Shown piece after piece: positions 1 through 4,741 of a stretch of DNA of 5,796 bases. This stretch comes from Clostridia bacterium (GTDB lineage Bacteria; Bacillota_A; Clostridia; Peptostreptococcales; JAAYPU01). A program made the position numbers and the translations under genes. The stretch spans positions 1 through 5,796 of the forward strand of contig JAKSCF010000063.1 of the NCBI GenBank assembly GCA_022360735.1, read 5' to 3'. Within the stretch, counting starts at the first letter, position 1; every line of letters starts with the position of its first letter. The notes below the pieces were generated by a model. The model worked only from the letters and a program-made list of their open reading frames with translations. It made no database searches and was not told the DNA's origin.

Positions 1-188
1 TCACTATCTTTTATATCCGAAAAAGCATTAGCCGCCATAGTCGTAGTACTTGTTGTCATCTCTTTAAAATCATTTATATTAACCGATGTATAACTCTTCT
101 TTGTAGAAAATACCATGATTATAATAAATATTAATAATAGAACCCTTCTTTTCATACCTTTCATCCTCTCATTAATTCTATTTTTCAT
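1..188 (-). CDS. Putative exported or membrane-anchored protein, N-terminal part only
   Basis: I do not recognise the family. The reading frame enters from the left edge; only its first 62 codons are present. A basic N-terminal stretch (K2, R4, R8, K10, K13, R14, R15) is followed by a strongly hydrophobic core at about residues 16-28 (VLLLIFIIIMVF), then a Ser/Thr-rich polar segment. This is the layout of a signal peptide or single N-terminal anchor. No lipobox cysteine is visible. I chose the ATG at 188 because AAAGGAG (200-206) lies 11 nt upstream. In-frame ATGs at 164 and 155 are alternatives: GAGAGG (165-170) is 9 nt before the ATG at 155, which would give a more typical short signal peptide. 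The gene follows an in-frame 13-codon upstream frame whose stop lies 6 nt before this start, suggesting translational coupling. Function unknown. Confidence 0.6.
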   Translation of the reverse strand, partial: MKNRINERMKGMKRRVLLLIFIIIMVFSTKKSYTSVNINDFKEMTTSTTTMAANAFSDIKDS

Positions 189-194
189 AATAAT

Positions 195-236
195 TTATAC
201 TCCTTTCAAATGGGTTCTGAGTAAATCAGAACCCAT
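195..236 (-). CDS. Possible 13-residue leader peptide (upstream ORF)
   Basis: An ATG at 236 opens a frame encoding MGSDLLRTHLKGV and ending in TAA at 195-197. AGGAG (244-248) lies 7 nt upstream, an ideal spacing. The frame is in phase with the downstream exported-protein gene and separated from it by the TAA and six bases. Its last codons contain the Shine-Dalgarno AAAGGAG of that gene. The first nine codons coincide exactly with a perfect hairpin, so a translating ribosome would unfold it. What is seen is the frame, the Shine-Dalgarno and the hairpin. That it is translated and acts as a coupling or attenuation leader is inference. The peptide does not match any leader I know, and short frames of this kind can arise by chance. 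Confidence 0.4.
   Translation of the reverse strand: MGSDLLRTHLKGV
210..236 (-). repeat. Perfect 11-bp inverted repeat in the leader of the exported-protein gene
   Basis: ATGGGTTCTGA (210-220) and TCAGAACCCAT (226-236) are exact reverse complements separated by 5 bases, on either strand a stable hairpin. No U-tract follows on either strand, so it is not a typical intrinsic terminator. It lies between a possible promoter and the Shine-Dalgarno of the minus-strand gene and could be an mRNA structure or a DNA operator. Confidence 0.75.
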
Positions 237-243
237 AATCAAA

Positions 244-310
244 CTCCTATCTTGCAGAGCTAAATATACGAAAGAGGTATTGGTCAATATTTTCACCCTA
301 CAAGATGGAG
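244..310 (-). promoter_or_regulatory. Long-range stem in the 5' leader, covering a Shine-Dalgarno
   Basis: Read on the minus strand, CTCCATCTTG (301-310) can pair with CAAGATAGGAG (244-254). This gives ten pairs with one bulged A, closing a loop of about 46 nt. The 3' arm contains the AGGAG that serves the 13-codon upstream frame, so the stem would hide that ribosome binding site. With the hairpin at 210-236 this makes a structured leader of roughly 100 nt. I could not match it to a known riboswitch class. A regulatory role is inferred from pairing and position only. Confidence 0.4.
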
Positions 311-319
311 ATAAAATAC

Positions 320-325
320 ATTATA
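320..325 (-). promoter_or_regulatory. Possible -10 element for the leader and exported-protein gene
   Basis: The minus strand reads TATAAT here, a perfect sigma-A -10 hexamer, about 130 bp before the start of the exported-protein gene. The best -35 at 17-nt spacing is TACAAT, a poor match, and the surroundings are almost all A/T, so the hexamer could be fortuitous. Confidence 0.3.
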
Positions 326-566
326 CTATATTTTTAAAAAATATTGTATGAAATTGCAAAAATTTGTATATATTTTTTCCAGTATATGTATCCTTTGTAT
401 TTAAAAAGCATAAAAAAACAGCCTCAATTATGGCCTTATGCCGTTTCACTATGTTGTTCTATGTATATTTTCACCCTTGATTGGAACGCCACGGAGGAAT
501 GTTCCCTAAAGATTGGAAAGAAGAAATAGAATAAAAAATGGAGTATAACGTGAGAGATCGTAAATA
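326..566. other. Intergenic stretch with no supported gene
   Basis: This is the gap between the end of the acetyltransferase gene and the leader of the exported-protein gene. Frames crossing it lack a Shine-Dalgarno and show no recognisable domain. It holds a weak stem beside seven U on the minus strand (412-434), too short to call a terminator. It also holds a short inverted repeat GGAAC/GTTCC (483-487 and 501-505), and one copy of a 13-bp direct repeat (465-477) whose other copy is at 287-299. The part around 471-505 is less AT-rich than its surroundings and could be a decayed remnant, but I cannot assign it. Confidence 0.4.
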
Positions 567-1202
567 CTATTTGAAGTTTTCAGGATGATCTAACATTTCC
601 TGAATGGTTTCAAAGTATTGTCCAACATGCATACCATCTATCAGCGCATGGTGTGATTGAACGGAAAATGGCAACTTCATTTTTCCATTTTCTTCGAAAT
701 GTTTCCCCCATGATATTTTTGGAATGCTGTCGACGGGATTGGTATGAATAGGATGTGTCATTCCGGTAAATGAGACCCAAGGAATACTGGTTACAAATAT
801 ATAATCATCGCGCCCGGGCTCATCTTCTACACAAATGTTTTTCTTTGTTTTTTCAATTTCTATTGAGGTATTGGTTTTAAAATCATTAAAATCATCCATA
901 TGTTTTACTGTACAAAAACCAAATACTTCTTTATCCGTCATTATAGTAAAGGAAGGGCAAACCGTTTCATGTTCTACAACTTTATCGCCTCTGATTCTAT
1001 ATCGAAATTCTTTTATATCATTTGCAGTTTTTGTAGCAGCGTATAAAATAGATATAAAATATGGTAAATCATTCGTTTGGATATATTTATAAAATTTCGT
1101 GATGTCAAGATTGGCGCATATGTTAAACTGTGGGTAATCCAGCCGTCTAAAATAATTATAATGATCCTTTCTTACCCAATTTTCAATATCTATAAACTTC
1201 AC
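567..1202 (-). CDS. cat: Chloramphenicol acetyltransferase family O-acetyltransferase (CAT, type A fold)
   Basis: The 211-residue product has normal CAT length. Enzymes of this family move an acetyl group from acetyl-CoA to the 3-hydroxyl of chloramphenicol; they are cytosolic trimers. Seen here are the N-terminal NWVRKDHYNYFRR (8-20), matching the WxRREHFEFYRHR region of classical CATs, SIPWVSFTG (139-147) containing the active-site serine (S144), and SHHALIDGMH (183-192) with the HHxxxDG signature. H185 would be the catalytic base and D189 its structural aspartate. Classical CATs read HHAVCDGFH, so this is a divergent member, and many chromosomal CAT-like proteins have unproven substrates. 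The start is GTG, preceded by GAGGTGG with 6 nt spacing. A promoter lies just upstream, so the gene need not depend on the regulator gene before it. No frameshift is visible. Family assignment is firm; chloramphenicol resistance is inference. Confidence 0.9.
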   Translation of the reverse strand: MKFIDIENWVRKDHYNYFRRLDYPQFNICANLDITKFYKYIQTNDLPYFISILYAATKTANDIKEFRYRIRGDKVVEHETVCPSFTIMTDKEVFGFCTVKHMDDFNDFKTNTSIEIEKTKKNICVEDEPGRDDYIFVTSIPWVSFTGMTHPIHTNPVDSIPKISWGKHFEENGKMKLPFSVQSHHALIDGMHVGQYFETIQEMLDHPENFK

Positions 1203-1258
1203 GAAATACCACCTCTTTCATTTGAACATACTAATTTGATATTTTTGGTTATTTTATA

Positions 1259-1287
1259 ATTATTGTATATAATAATAGCATAGTCAA
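1259..1287 (-). promoter_or_regulatory. Sigma-A-type promoter for the acetyltransferase gene
   Basis: On the minus strand TTGACT (1282-1287) is followed after 17 nt by AATAAT (1259-1264), each five of six to consensus at ideal spacing. Transcription would begin near 1252, about 50 nt before the GTG start. The region lies in the 136-bp gap after the regulator gene, in which I see no terminator hairpin, so readthrough from the regulator is also possible. Confidence 0.6.
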
Positions 1288-1338
1288 TTGATTAATGTTA
1301 TTTTTATATTAAGAGTAGTAAAGATTTAGTCATATTTC

Positions 1339-3090
1339 TTAATCATTACATTTCTTCAATGTCCTATATATGGTGTTTCTGGATATGCCTAAAATCTCCG
1401 CAGCTTTTCTTTTATTGCCTTTTGTTTTTTCCAATGTCTCTAATATAATGCCCTGATTTATTTCGGATAATTTTTTCGTTCCAGCTATTTTATGGGTTGT
1501 ATCATCATTCTTTACTTCTAAACCAACACGCAAAAGCTGTTCTTGAGTTATATACTCTCCATCACATACAAACAAAGACAACTCAATGATATTCTCTAGT
1601 TCTCGTATATTTCCTGGCCAATCATAGTTGAGTAACAGCTCTTTCGCTTCTTTATCCAGTCCTTTGATCTTTCTACGATTCTCCTTGGATACTCTATTAA
1701 TAAAATGATTAGATAGTTCAATTATATCTTTTTCTCTATGGGCCAAAGGCGGTAATTTTAGAAATAAAACTTTTAATCTATAGTACAAATCACTTCTAAA
1801 GTTATTGCTTTTCACCATATATTCTAGATTCCGATTGGTTGCAGCAACAATTCTTACATTGACCTCTCTTTTTTTATTGCTTCCTACTCTGGTAATAGAT
1901 TTATCTTCTAATACCCTTAAAAGCTTTGCTTGCATATGAATGGGCATTTCACCTATCTCGTCTAAAAACAAAGTACCGCCATTTGCAAGTTCAAATTTAC
2001 CTACCTTTCCACCTTTTCTAGCTCCGGTAAAAGCGCCTTCATCATAGCCAAAAAGCTCACTGTCAAAAAGATCCTTAGGAAAGCTTGCACAGTTAATGGC
2101 TACAAATGGGCCGATTCTTCTGTTACTGTGATTGTGTATAGCCTGTGCAAAAAGTTCTTTACCTGTTCCACTCTCACCTAATATCAGAATGTTTTTATCA
2201 CTTCTTGCAAACCTTTTAGCTAATTCTTTACATTCATAAAAAACTTTACTGCTTCCAATAAAATTTTCAAATTTATATATGGCTTCATACCCAGCCAATT
2301 CATTGGCAAGCTTCATAGATCTTTTTATTCTTCTGAATATATCGATGGCCCCAACAATTTTATTATTTTCATCGTAGACAGCATAGGCTGAATTTATAAA
2401 ATGAAAAGTTTTATTATTGTATTCTAAAAAATATTCAAAATCCATATGGGTTTTCCCACTCTTTATAACTTGCGCTAAAATTGCTGTTGGGGCTATAGTA
2501 TCAAGCTGCTGATTTATTAAGTCTTCTTTTTTTGCTTCAATCATTTTACATGCAGATTTATTGATATAGTGGATAAAACCATTGCTGTCACAAGCTGAAA
2601 TCCCATCATCTACTGAATCCAGATACATCAATAGTTTTTCCGTAAAAGAATTTTTATCAAAATTATTTCCTAGTAACTTTATAATGGAATCATTTAATTT
2701 CTCAACTTTTCTATATTCACCATTGGCCTCTAATGATATGATTGCAAATCTATATTTATTTTTATAATACGGCTCTAAGAATTCTTTGGAAATATAGCAA
2801 TAAATGCTCCTATTATCAAAAGTTTCCGTGAACATATTTTCTTTGGTTTTTTTACATTTTAAATTTAATACTTGTTTTTGATATAAACTTTGATTATTCT
2901 TTTCATCTAAGCAAATGCTGCCTATTCTCATTTCATCATTCAACAATACAATCATCATATCTTCTTCCAATATCATTGGGGACAACATATTAAAAAAGTC
3001 TATCATTAATCCAAAATCTTTTTTAAATTCATGGGTTTTATTTATTGCTTTAACATTTTCCTTTAAAAAAGTCTTTAATAGCTCGTCCAT
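1339..3090 (-). CDS. Sigma-54-dependent transcriptional activator with PAS sensor, AAA+ and Fis-type HTH domains
   Basis: This 583-residue protein is a bacterial enhancer-binding protein: it binds upstream DNA and uses ATP hydrolysis to open promoters held by sigma-54 RNA polymerase. Residues 1-145 are an unassigned sensory region. A PAS domain spans about 150-255 (DSVDDGISACDSNGFIHYIN at 158-177). The AAA+ domain holds Walker A GESGTGKE (305-312), the sigma-54 contact loop GAFTGA (352-357), Walker B GTLFLDE (372-378), AATNR (416-420), the arginine-finger segment FRSDLYYRL (431-439) and WPGNIRELEN (491-500). The C-terminal Fis-type helix-turn-helix lies at about 545-580. All catalytic motifs are intact and no receiver domain is present, so it is probably ligand-controlled rather than phosphorylated. 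ATG at 3090 is preceded by AGAGGAG at 7 nt. It diverges from two PLP-enzyme genes with a sigma-54 promoter, its probable target. The effector is unknown. Confidence 0.95.
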   Translation of the reverse strand: MDELLKTFLKENVKAINKTHEFKKDFGLMIDFFNMLSPMILEEDMMIVLLNDEMRIGSICLDEKNNQSLYQKQVLNLKCKKTKENMFTETFDNRSIYCYISKEFLEPYYKNKYRFAIISLEANGEYRKVEKLNDSIIKLLGNNFDKNSFTEKLLMYLDSVDDGISACDSNGFIHYINKSACKMIEAKKEDLINQQLDTIAPTAILAQVIKSGKTHMDFEYFLEYNNKTFHFINSAYAVYDENNKIVGAIDIFRRIKRSMKLANELAGYEAIYKFENFIGSSKVFYECKELAKRFARSDKNILILGESGTGKELFAQAIHNHSNRRIGPFVAINCASFPKDLFDSELFGYDEGAFTGARKGGKVGKFELANGGTLFLDEIGEMPIHMQAKLLRVLEDKSITRVGSNKKREVNVRIVAATNRNLEYMVKSNNFRSDLYYRLKVLFLKLPPLAHREKDIIELSNHFINRVSKENRRKIKGLDKEAKELLLNYDWPGNIRELENIIELSLFVCDGEYITQEQLLRVGLEVKNDDTTHKIAGTKKLSEINQGIILETLEKTKGNKRKAAEILGISRNTIYRTLKKCND

Positions 3091-3111
3091 TTTCTATCTC
3101 CTCTAATCATT

Positions 3112-3130
3112 ATGTTACTTATAGTAACAT
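3112..3130. promoter_or_regulatory. Palindromic operator candidate beside the activator start
   Basis: ATGTTACTTATAGTAACAT has perfect 8-bp arms around TAT. It lies 22-40 bp upstream of the activator ATG and overlaps a possible -10 element, so a bound protein would block that promoter. It reads ATGT-N11-ACAT, a pattern that recurs at 3306-3324. The natural candidate for binding is the adjacent Fis-type activator, giving autorepression. The palindrome is seen; the binding protein is inferred. Confidence 0.6.
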
Positions 3131-3144
3131 GCTCCTTTTTGCAA
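3118..3144 (-). promoter_or_regulatory. Possible promoter of the sigma-54 activator gene
   Basis: On the minus strand TTGCAA (3139-3144) is followed after 15 nt by TATAAG (3118-3123). The spacing is shorter than ideal. The predicted start near 3111 leaves a leader of about 20 nt that just holds the Shine-Dalgarno. The -10 element sits inside the 19-bp palindrome. Confidence 0.35.
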
Positions 3145-3157
3145 CATAACTGCATGC

Positions 3158-3175
3158 ATTTGTAACTTTACAAAT
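3158..3175. repeat. Second palindrome upstream of the activator gene
   Basis: ATTTGTAA (3158-3165) and TTACAAAT (3168-3175) are perfect inverted arms separated by CT. The site shares a GTAAC core with the 3112-3130 palindrome (GTAAC at 3124 and 3162) and with GCAAC at 3141, so the cores are 17 and 21 bp apart. It may be an extra operator, but AT-rich DNA yields such palindromes easily. Confidence 0.35.
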
Positions 3176-3305
3176 TTCAAATCCTATTTTTCTATAAATC
3201 GACACATTTAATACAAAACATTTACCAAATTTTAGTAAAAAGGTATTTTAAAGCTATCACCAAATGTTTTTTTATCTATTCATTGATAACAACACATCCG
3301 GTTCA

Positions 3306-3324
3306 ATGTACCTTTTTGAAACAT
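3306..3324. promoter_or_regulatory. Candidate upstream activating (enhancer) site
   Basis: The site reads ATGT, 11 bases, then ACAT, with the same outer half-sites and spacing as the perfect palindrome at 3112-3130. Its centre is about 163 bp upstream of the predicted sigma-54 start near 3478, within the usual range for enhancer-binding proteins. The inner 11 bases are not palindromic, so it would be a weaker copy. Assignment to the adjacent activator is inference. Confidence 0.4.
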
Positions 3325-3451
3325 TTTCTTTTATTATATTGTTCTTACCTACAAAAAACAACTGAGTTTTATTAATTTGATATTTTATTTTTTTCTCAAT
3401 CCAGCTTATTTCAACCGTTTGATCCTTTTTTGCTATCTTTATTTTATATCT

Positions 3452-3467
3452 TGGCATGCCTTTTGCT
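3452..3467 (+). promoter_or_regulatory. Sigma-54 (-24/-12) promoter of the PLP-enzyme operon
   Basis: TGGCAT-GCCTT-TTGCT matches the sigma-54 consensus TGGCAC-N5-TTGCW at all positions but one (T for C at the end of the -24 block). The invariant GG (3453-3454) and GC (3465-3466) are exactly 12 bp apart. The predicted start is near 3478, about 95 nt before the first aminotransferase ATG. A sigma-54 activator gene lies immediately upstream in the opposite direction, and no sigma-A promoter is obvious here. The operon should therefore be silent unless the activator is engaged. Confidence 0.9.
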
Positions 3468-3557
3468 CTTAAATCTCTAAATATACTTTACCCCTAGGTG
3501 TATTTACTAAGCTTTGTTGAATTTGTATATTAAATCAATCAATTGACTTCAAATGCG

Positions 3558-3563
3558 AGAGGA
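3558..3563 (+). promoter_or_regulatory. Ribosome binding site deciding the first aminotransferase start
   Basis: AGAGGA lies 9 nt before the ATG at 3573. The frame stays open upstream to a TTG at 3543, but that codon has no Shine-Dalgarno before it, so 3573 is the better start. Confidence 0.7.
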
Positions 3564-3572
3564 AACAAAAGA

Positions 3573-4670
3573 ATGTGCTATAACTTAAGGCCAAATATTA
3601 TTAATCTTAATAAAAGCAGCTATGCCGTTGAATTGGATATACAAGACCTAAGTAAAACCATTGATTGTTCGACCGGAACAAATCCCTTTGGATTTTCCAA
3701 AGAGATATCTAAAGAAATCTCCAGCATCAATTACTTTGAAATGATCCATTCCTATCCGGAATCCAATAATATCTTAAAAGATTCTATTATTACCTTCTGG
3801 AAAAAGTTTGTTCAGTTAGATCAAGAAAATATAGTTTTAGGTGATGGTTCTATTGATATACTCTATAAAATAAACCGATTGTTTTTAAATAGTGAATCTA
3901 AAGTCTTAGGTTATTCTCCTCAGTTCAGTGATTATATTGATGATGTCAACAGCTATGGATGTTTGTATGATTATAGTCTATTGTTACCGGAAAACAACTA
4001 CAAATTTGTCTTTGAAACACTTTTAAAGAAAATCCGATCCGATTATAGTCTTATTTATATAGATAATCCAAACAATCCTACCGGTCAAATTATTTCCCTC
4101 TCTGATATTGAAGAGATTGTGAAGCATGCTCAGAAAAATGGGGTATGCACTATTATTGATGAAGCCTATGGTGATTTTATGAATAAAGAAAATTCTGCAA
4201 TCACTTTAATAGGAAAATATGACAACTTATTTGTGTCAAGAACCTTCTCTAAAGGTTTGGGTTTAGCGGGATTAAGGGCAGGCTATCTTATTACTTCAAA
4301 AGAACTTGCGACCCATTATAAAAAAGTATCCAATCCTTATTCTATGAATGCTTTTGCCAGATACCTAGCTATTATTGCTATAAAAGATACAAATTTTATA
4401 AATGAATCTAGGAGAAAAATCAACCAATTAAAAAGTAAAATAATTGATTCCATGAAAAACTTCACTGTCCTTCATACTGATAATAGCCTTCCAATTATGA
4501 CGATTAAACATCCTAATCCTCAAATTGATCTTCAGAAGGCACTTTTAAAGCACAATATCCTTACGGTTTCCGGCAGATGTTTTATGGGATTGGACAAAAG
4601 CTCTGTTAGGTTAAGAATCCCTACAGAGACCGGTTATTTAATGGATGTACTTCCAAAAATAATTTCTTAA
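3573..4670 (+). CDS. PLP-dependent aminotransferase, class I/II (HisC/CobD-like)
   Basis: The 365-residue product is a fold-type I PLP enzyme of the histidinol-phosphate aminotransferase / threonine-phosphate decarboxylase type, at that family's usual length. Seen are CSTGTNPFG (32-40, counterpart of the CobD/HisC N-terminal substrate-binding strand), NPNNPTG (165-171), IIDEAYGDF (194-202) whose D196 should bind the pyridine nitrogen of PLP, TFSKGLGLAGLR (224-235) with K227 as the PLP lysine, and VRLRIPT (345-351) with R348 the likely carboxylate-binding arginine. All expected catalytic residues are present, so the enzyme should be active. It is the first gene after the sigma-54 promoter, and a second PLP enzyme follows after 71 bp without a terminator. 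No his or cobalamin genes lie in the window, so neither hisC nor cobD is a safe name. The reaction, transamination or decarboxylation, and the substrate are unknown. Confidence 0.88.
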   Translation: MCYNLRPNIINLNKSSYAVELDIQDLSKTIDCSTGTNPFGFSKEISKEISSINYFEMIHSYPESNNILKDSIITFWKKFVQLDQENIVLGDGSIDILYKINRLFLNSESKVLGYSPQFSDYIDDVNSYGCLYDYSLLLPENNYKFVFETLLKKIRSDYSLIYIDNPNNPTGQIISLSDIEEIVKHAQKNGVCTIIDEAYGDFMNKENSAITLIGKYDNLFVSRTFSKGLGLAGLRAGYLITSKELATHYKKVSNPYSMNAFARYLAIIAIKDTNFINESRRKINQLKSKIIDSMKNFTVLHTDNSLPIMTIKHPNPQIDLQKALLKHNILTVSGRCFMGLDKSSVRLRIPTETGYLMDVLPKIIS

Positions 4671-4729
4671 CCTCTATTTATATACAGGTTCTAAAATATT
4701 CTGTGAATCTACAGTAATTACAATTGAAG

Positions 4730-4735
4730 AAGGTG
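4730..4735 (+). promoter_or_regulatory. Ribosome binding site supporting a TTG start
   Basis: AAGGTG, extending to AAGGTGAT, lies 6 nt before TTG at 4742. The next in-frame ATG (4775) has no comparable Shine-Dalgarno and would remove residues before the conserved ARIPYY segment. TTG is therefore preferred. Confidence 0.75.
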
Positions 4736-4741
4736 ATAAAC

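Larger units (their letters stand above)
3091..3572. other. Divergent regulatory intergenic region
   Basis: These 482 bases separate the sigma-54 activator (leftward) from the PLP-enzyme operon (rightward). From left to right they hold the activator's Shine-Dalgarno (3098-3104), a 19-bp palindrome (3112-3130), a second palindrome (3158-3175), weak inverted repeats TTTAC/GTAAA (3221-3239) and TTATC/GATAA (3272-3289), an ATGT-N11-ACAT site (3306-3324), the sigma-54 promoter (3452-3467), an imperfect palindrome just downstream of the predicted start site (3489-3502), and the operon's leader. I find no convincing gene in it. Confidence 0.8.

Noticed and set aside
115..351. 78-codon plus-strand frame at the left end
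   Set aside because: It has no Shine-Dalgarno and runs antisense to the exported-protein gene start and its leader, which have better coding signals. Its composition looks like translated AT-rich DNA.
412..434. Possible minus-strand intrinsic terminator after the acetyltransferase gene (GCC/GGC stem followed by seven U)
   Set aside because: The stem has only three Watson-Crick pairs plus one wobble around an 8-nt loop, too weak to call.
344..529. 61-codon plus-strand frame left of the acetyltransferase gene
   Set aside because: There is no Shine-Dalgarno, no recognisable family and a Cys/Tyr-rich low-complexity composition. A decayed transposase fragment was considered, but nothing specific supports it.
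3272..3457. 61-codon minus-strand frame in the divergent intergenic region, lysine- and isoleucine-rich
   Set aside because: Its ATG lies inside the -24 block of the sigma-54 promoter, there is no properly spaced Shine-Dalgarno (only AAAAGGC touching the ATG), and the composition is what AT-rich noncoding DNA gives. No domain is recognised.
3543..3548. TTGACT as a sigma-A -35 element near the aminotransferase start
   Set aside because: No -10 hexamer follows at a usable distance before the coding start; the sigma-54 promoter upstream is a far better match.
3543..3572. Upstream TTG start for the first aminotransferase, adding 10 residues
   Set aside because: It has no Shine-Dalgarno, and ATG at 3573 has AGAGGA at 9 nt.
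4701..4714. Small inverted repeat CTGT/ACAG between the two PLP-enzyme genes as a terminator
   Set aside because: It is four base pairs with no U-tract; the 71-bp gap is best read as within-operon spacing.
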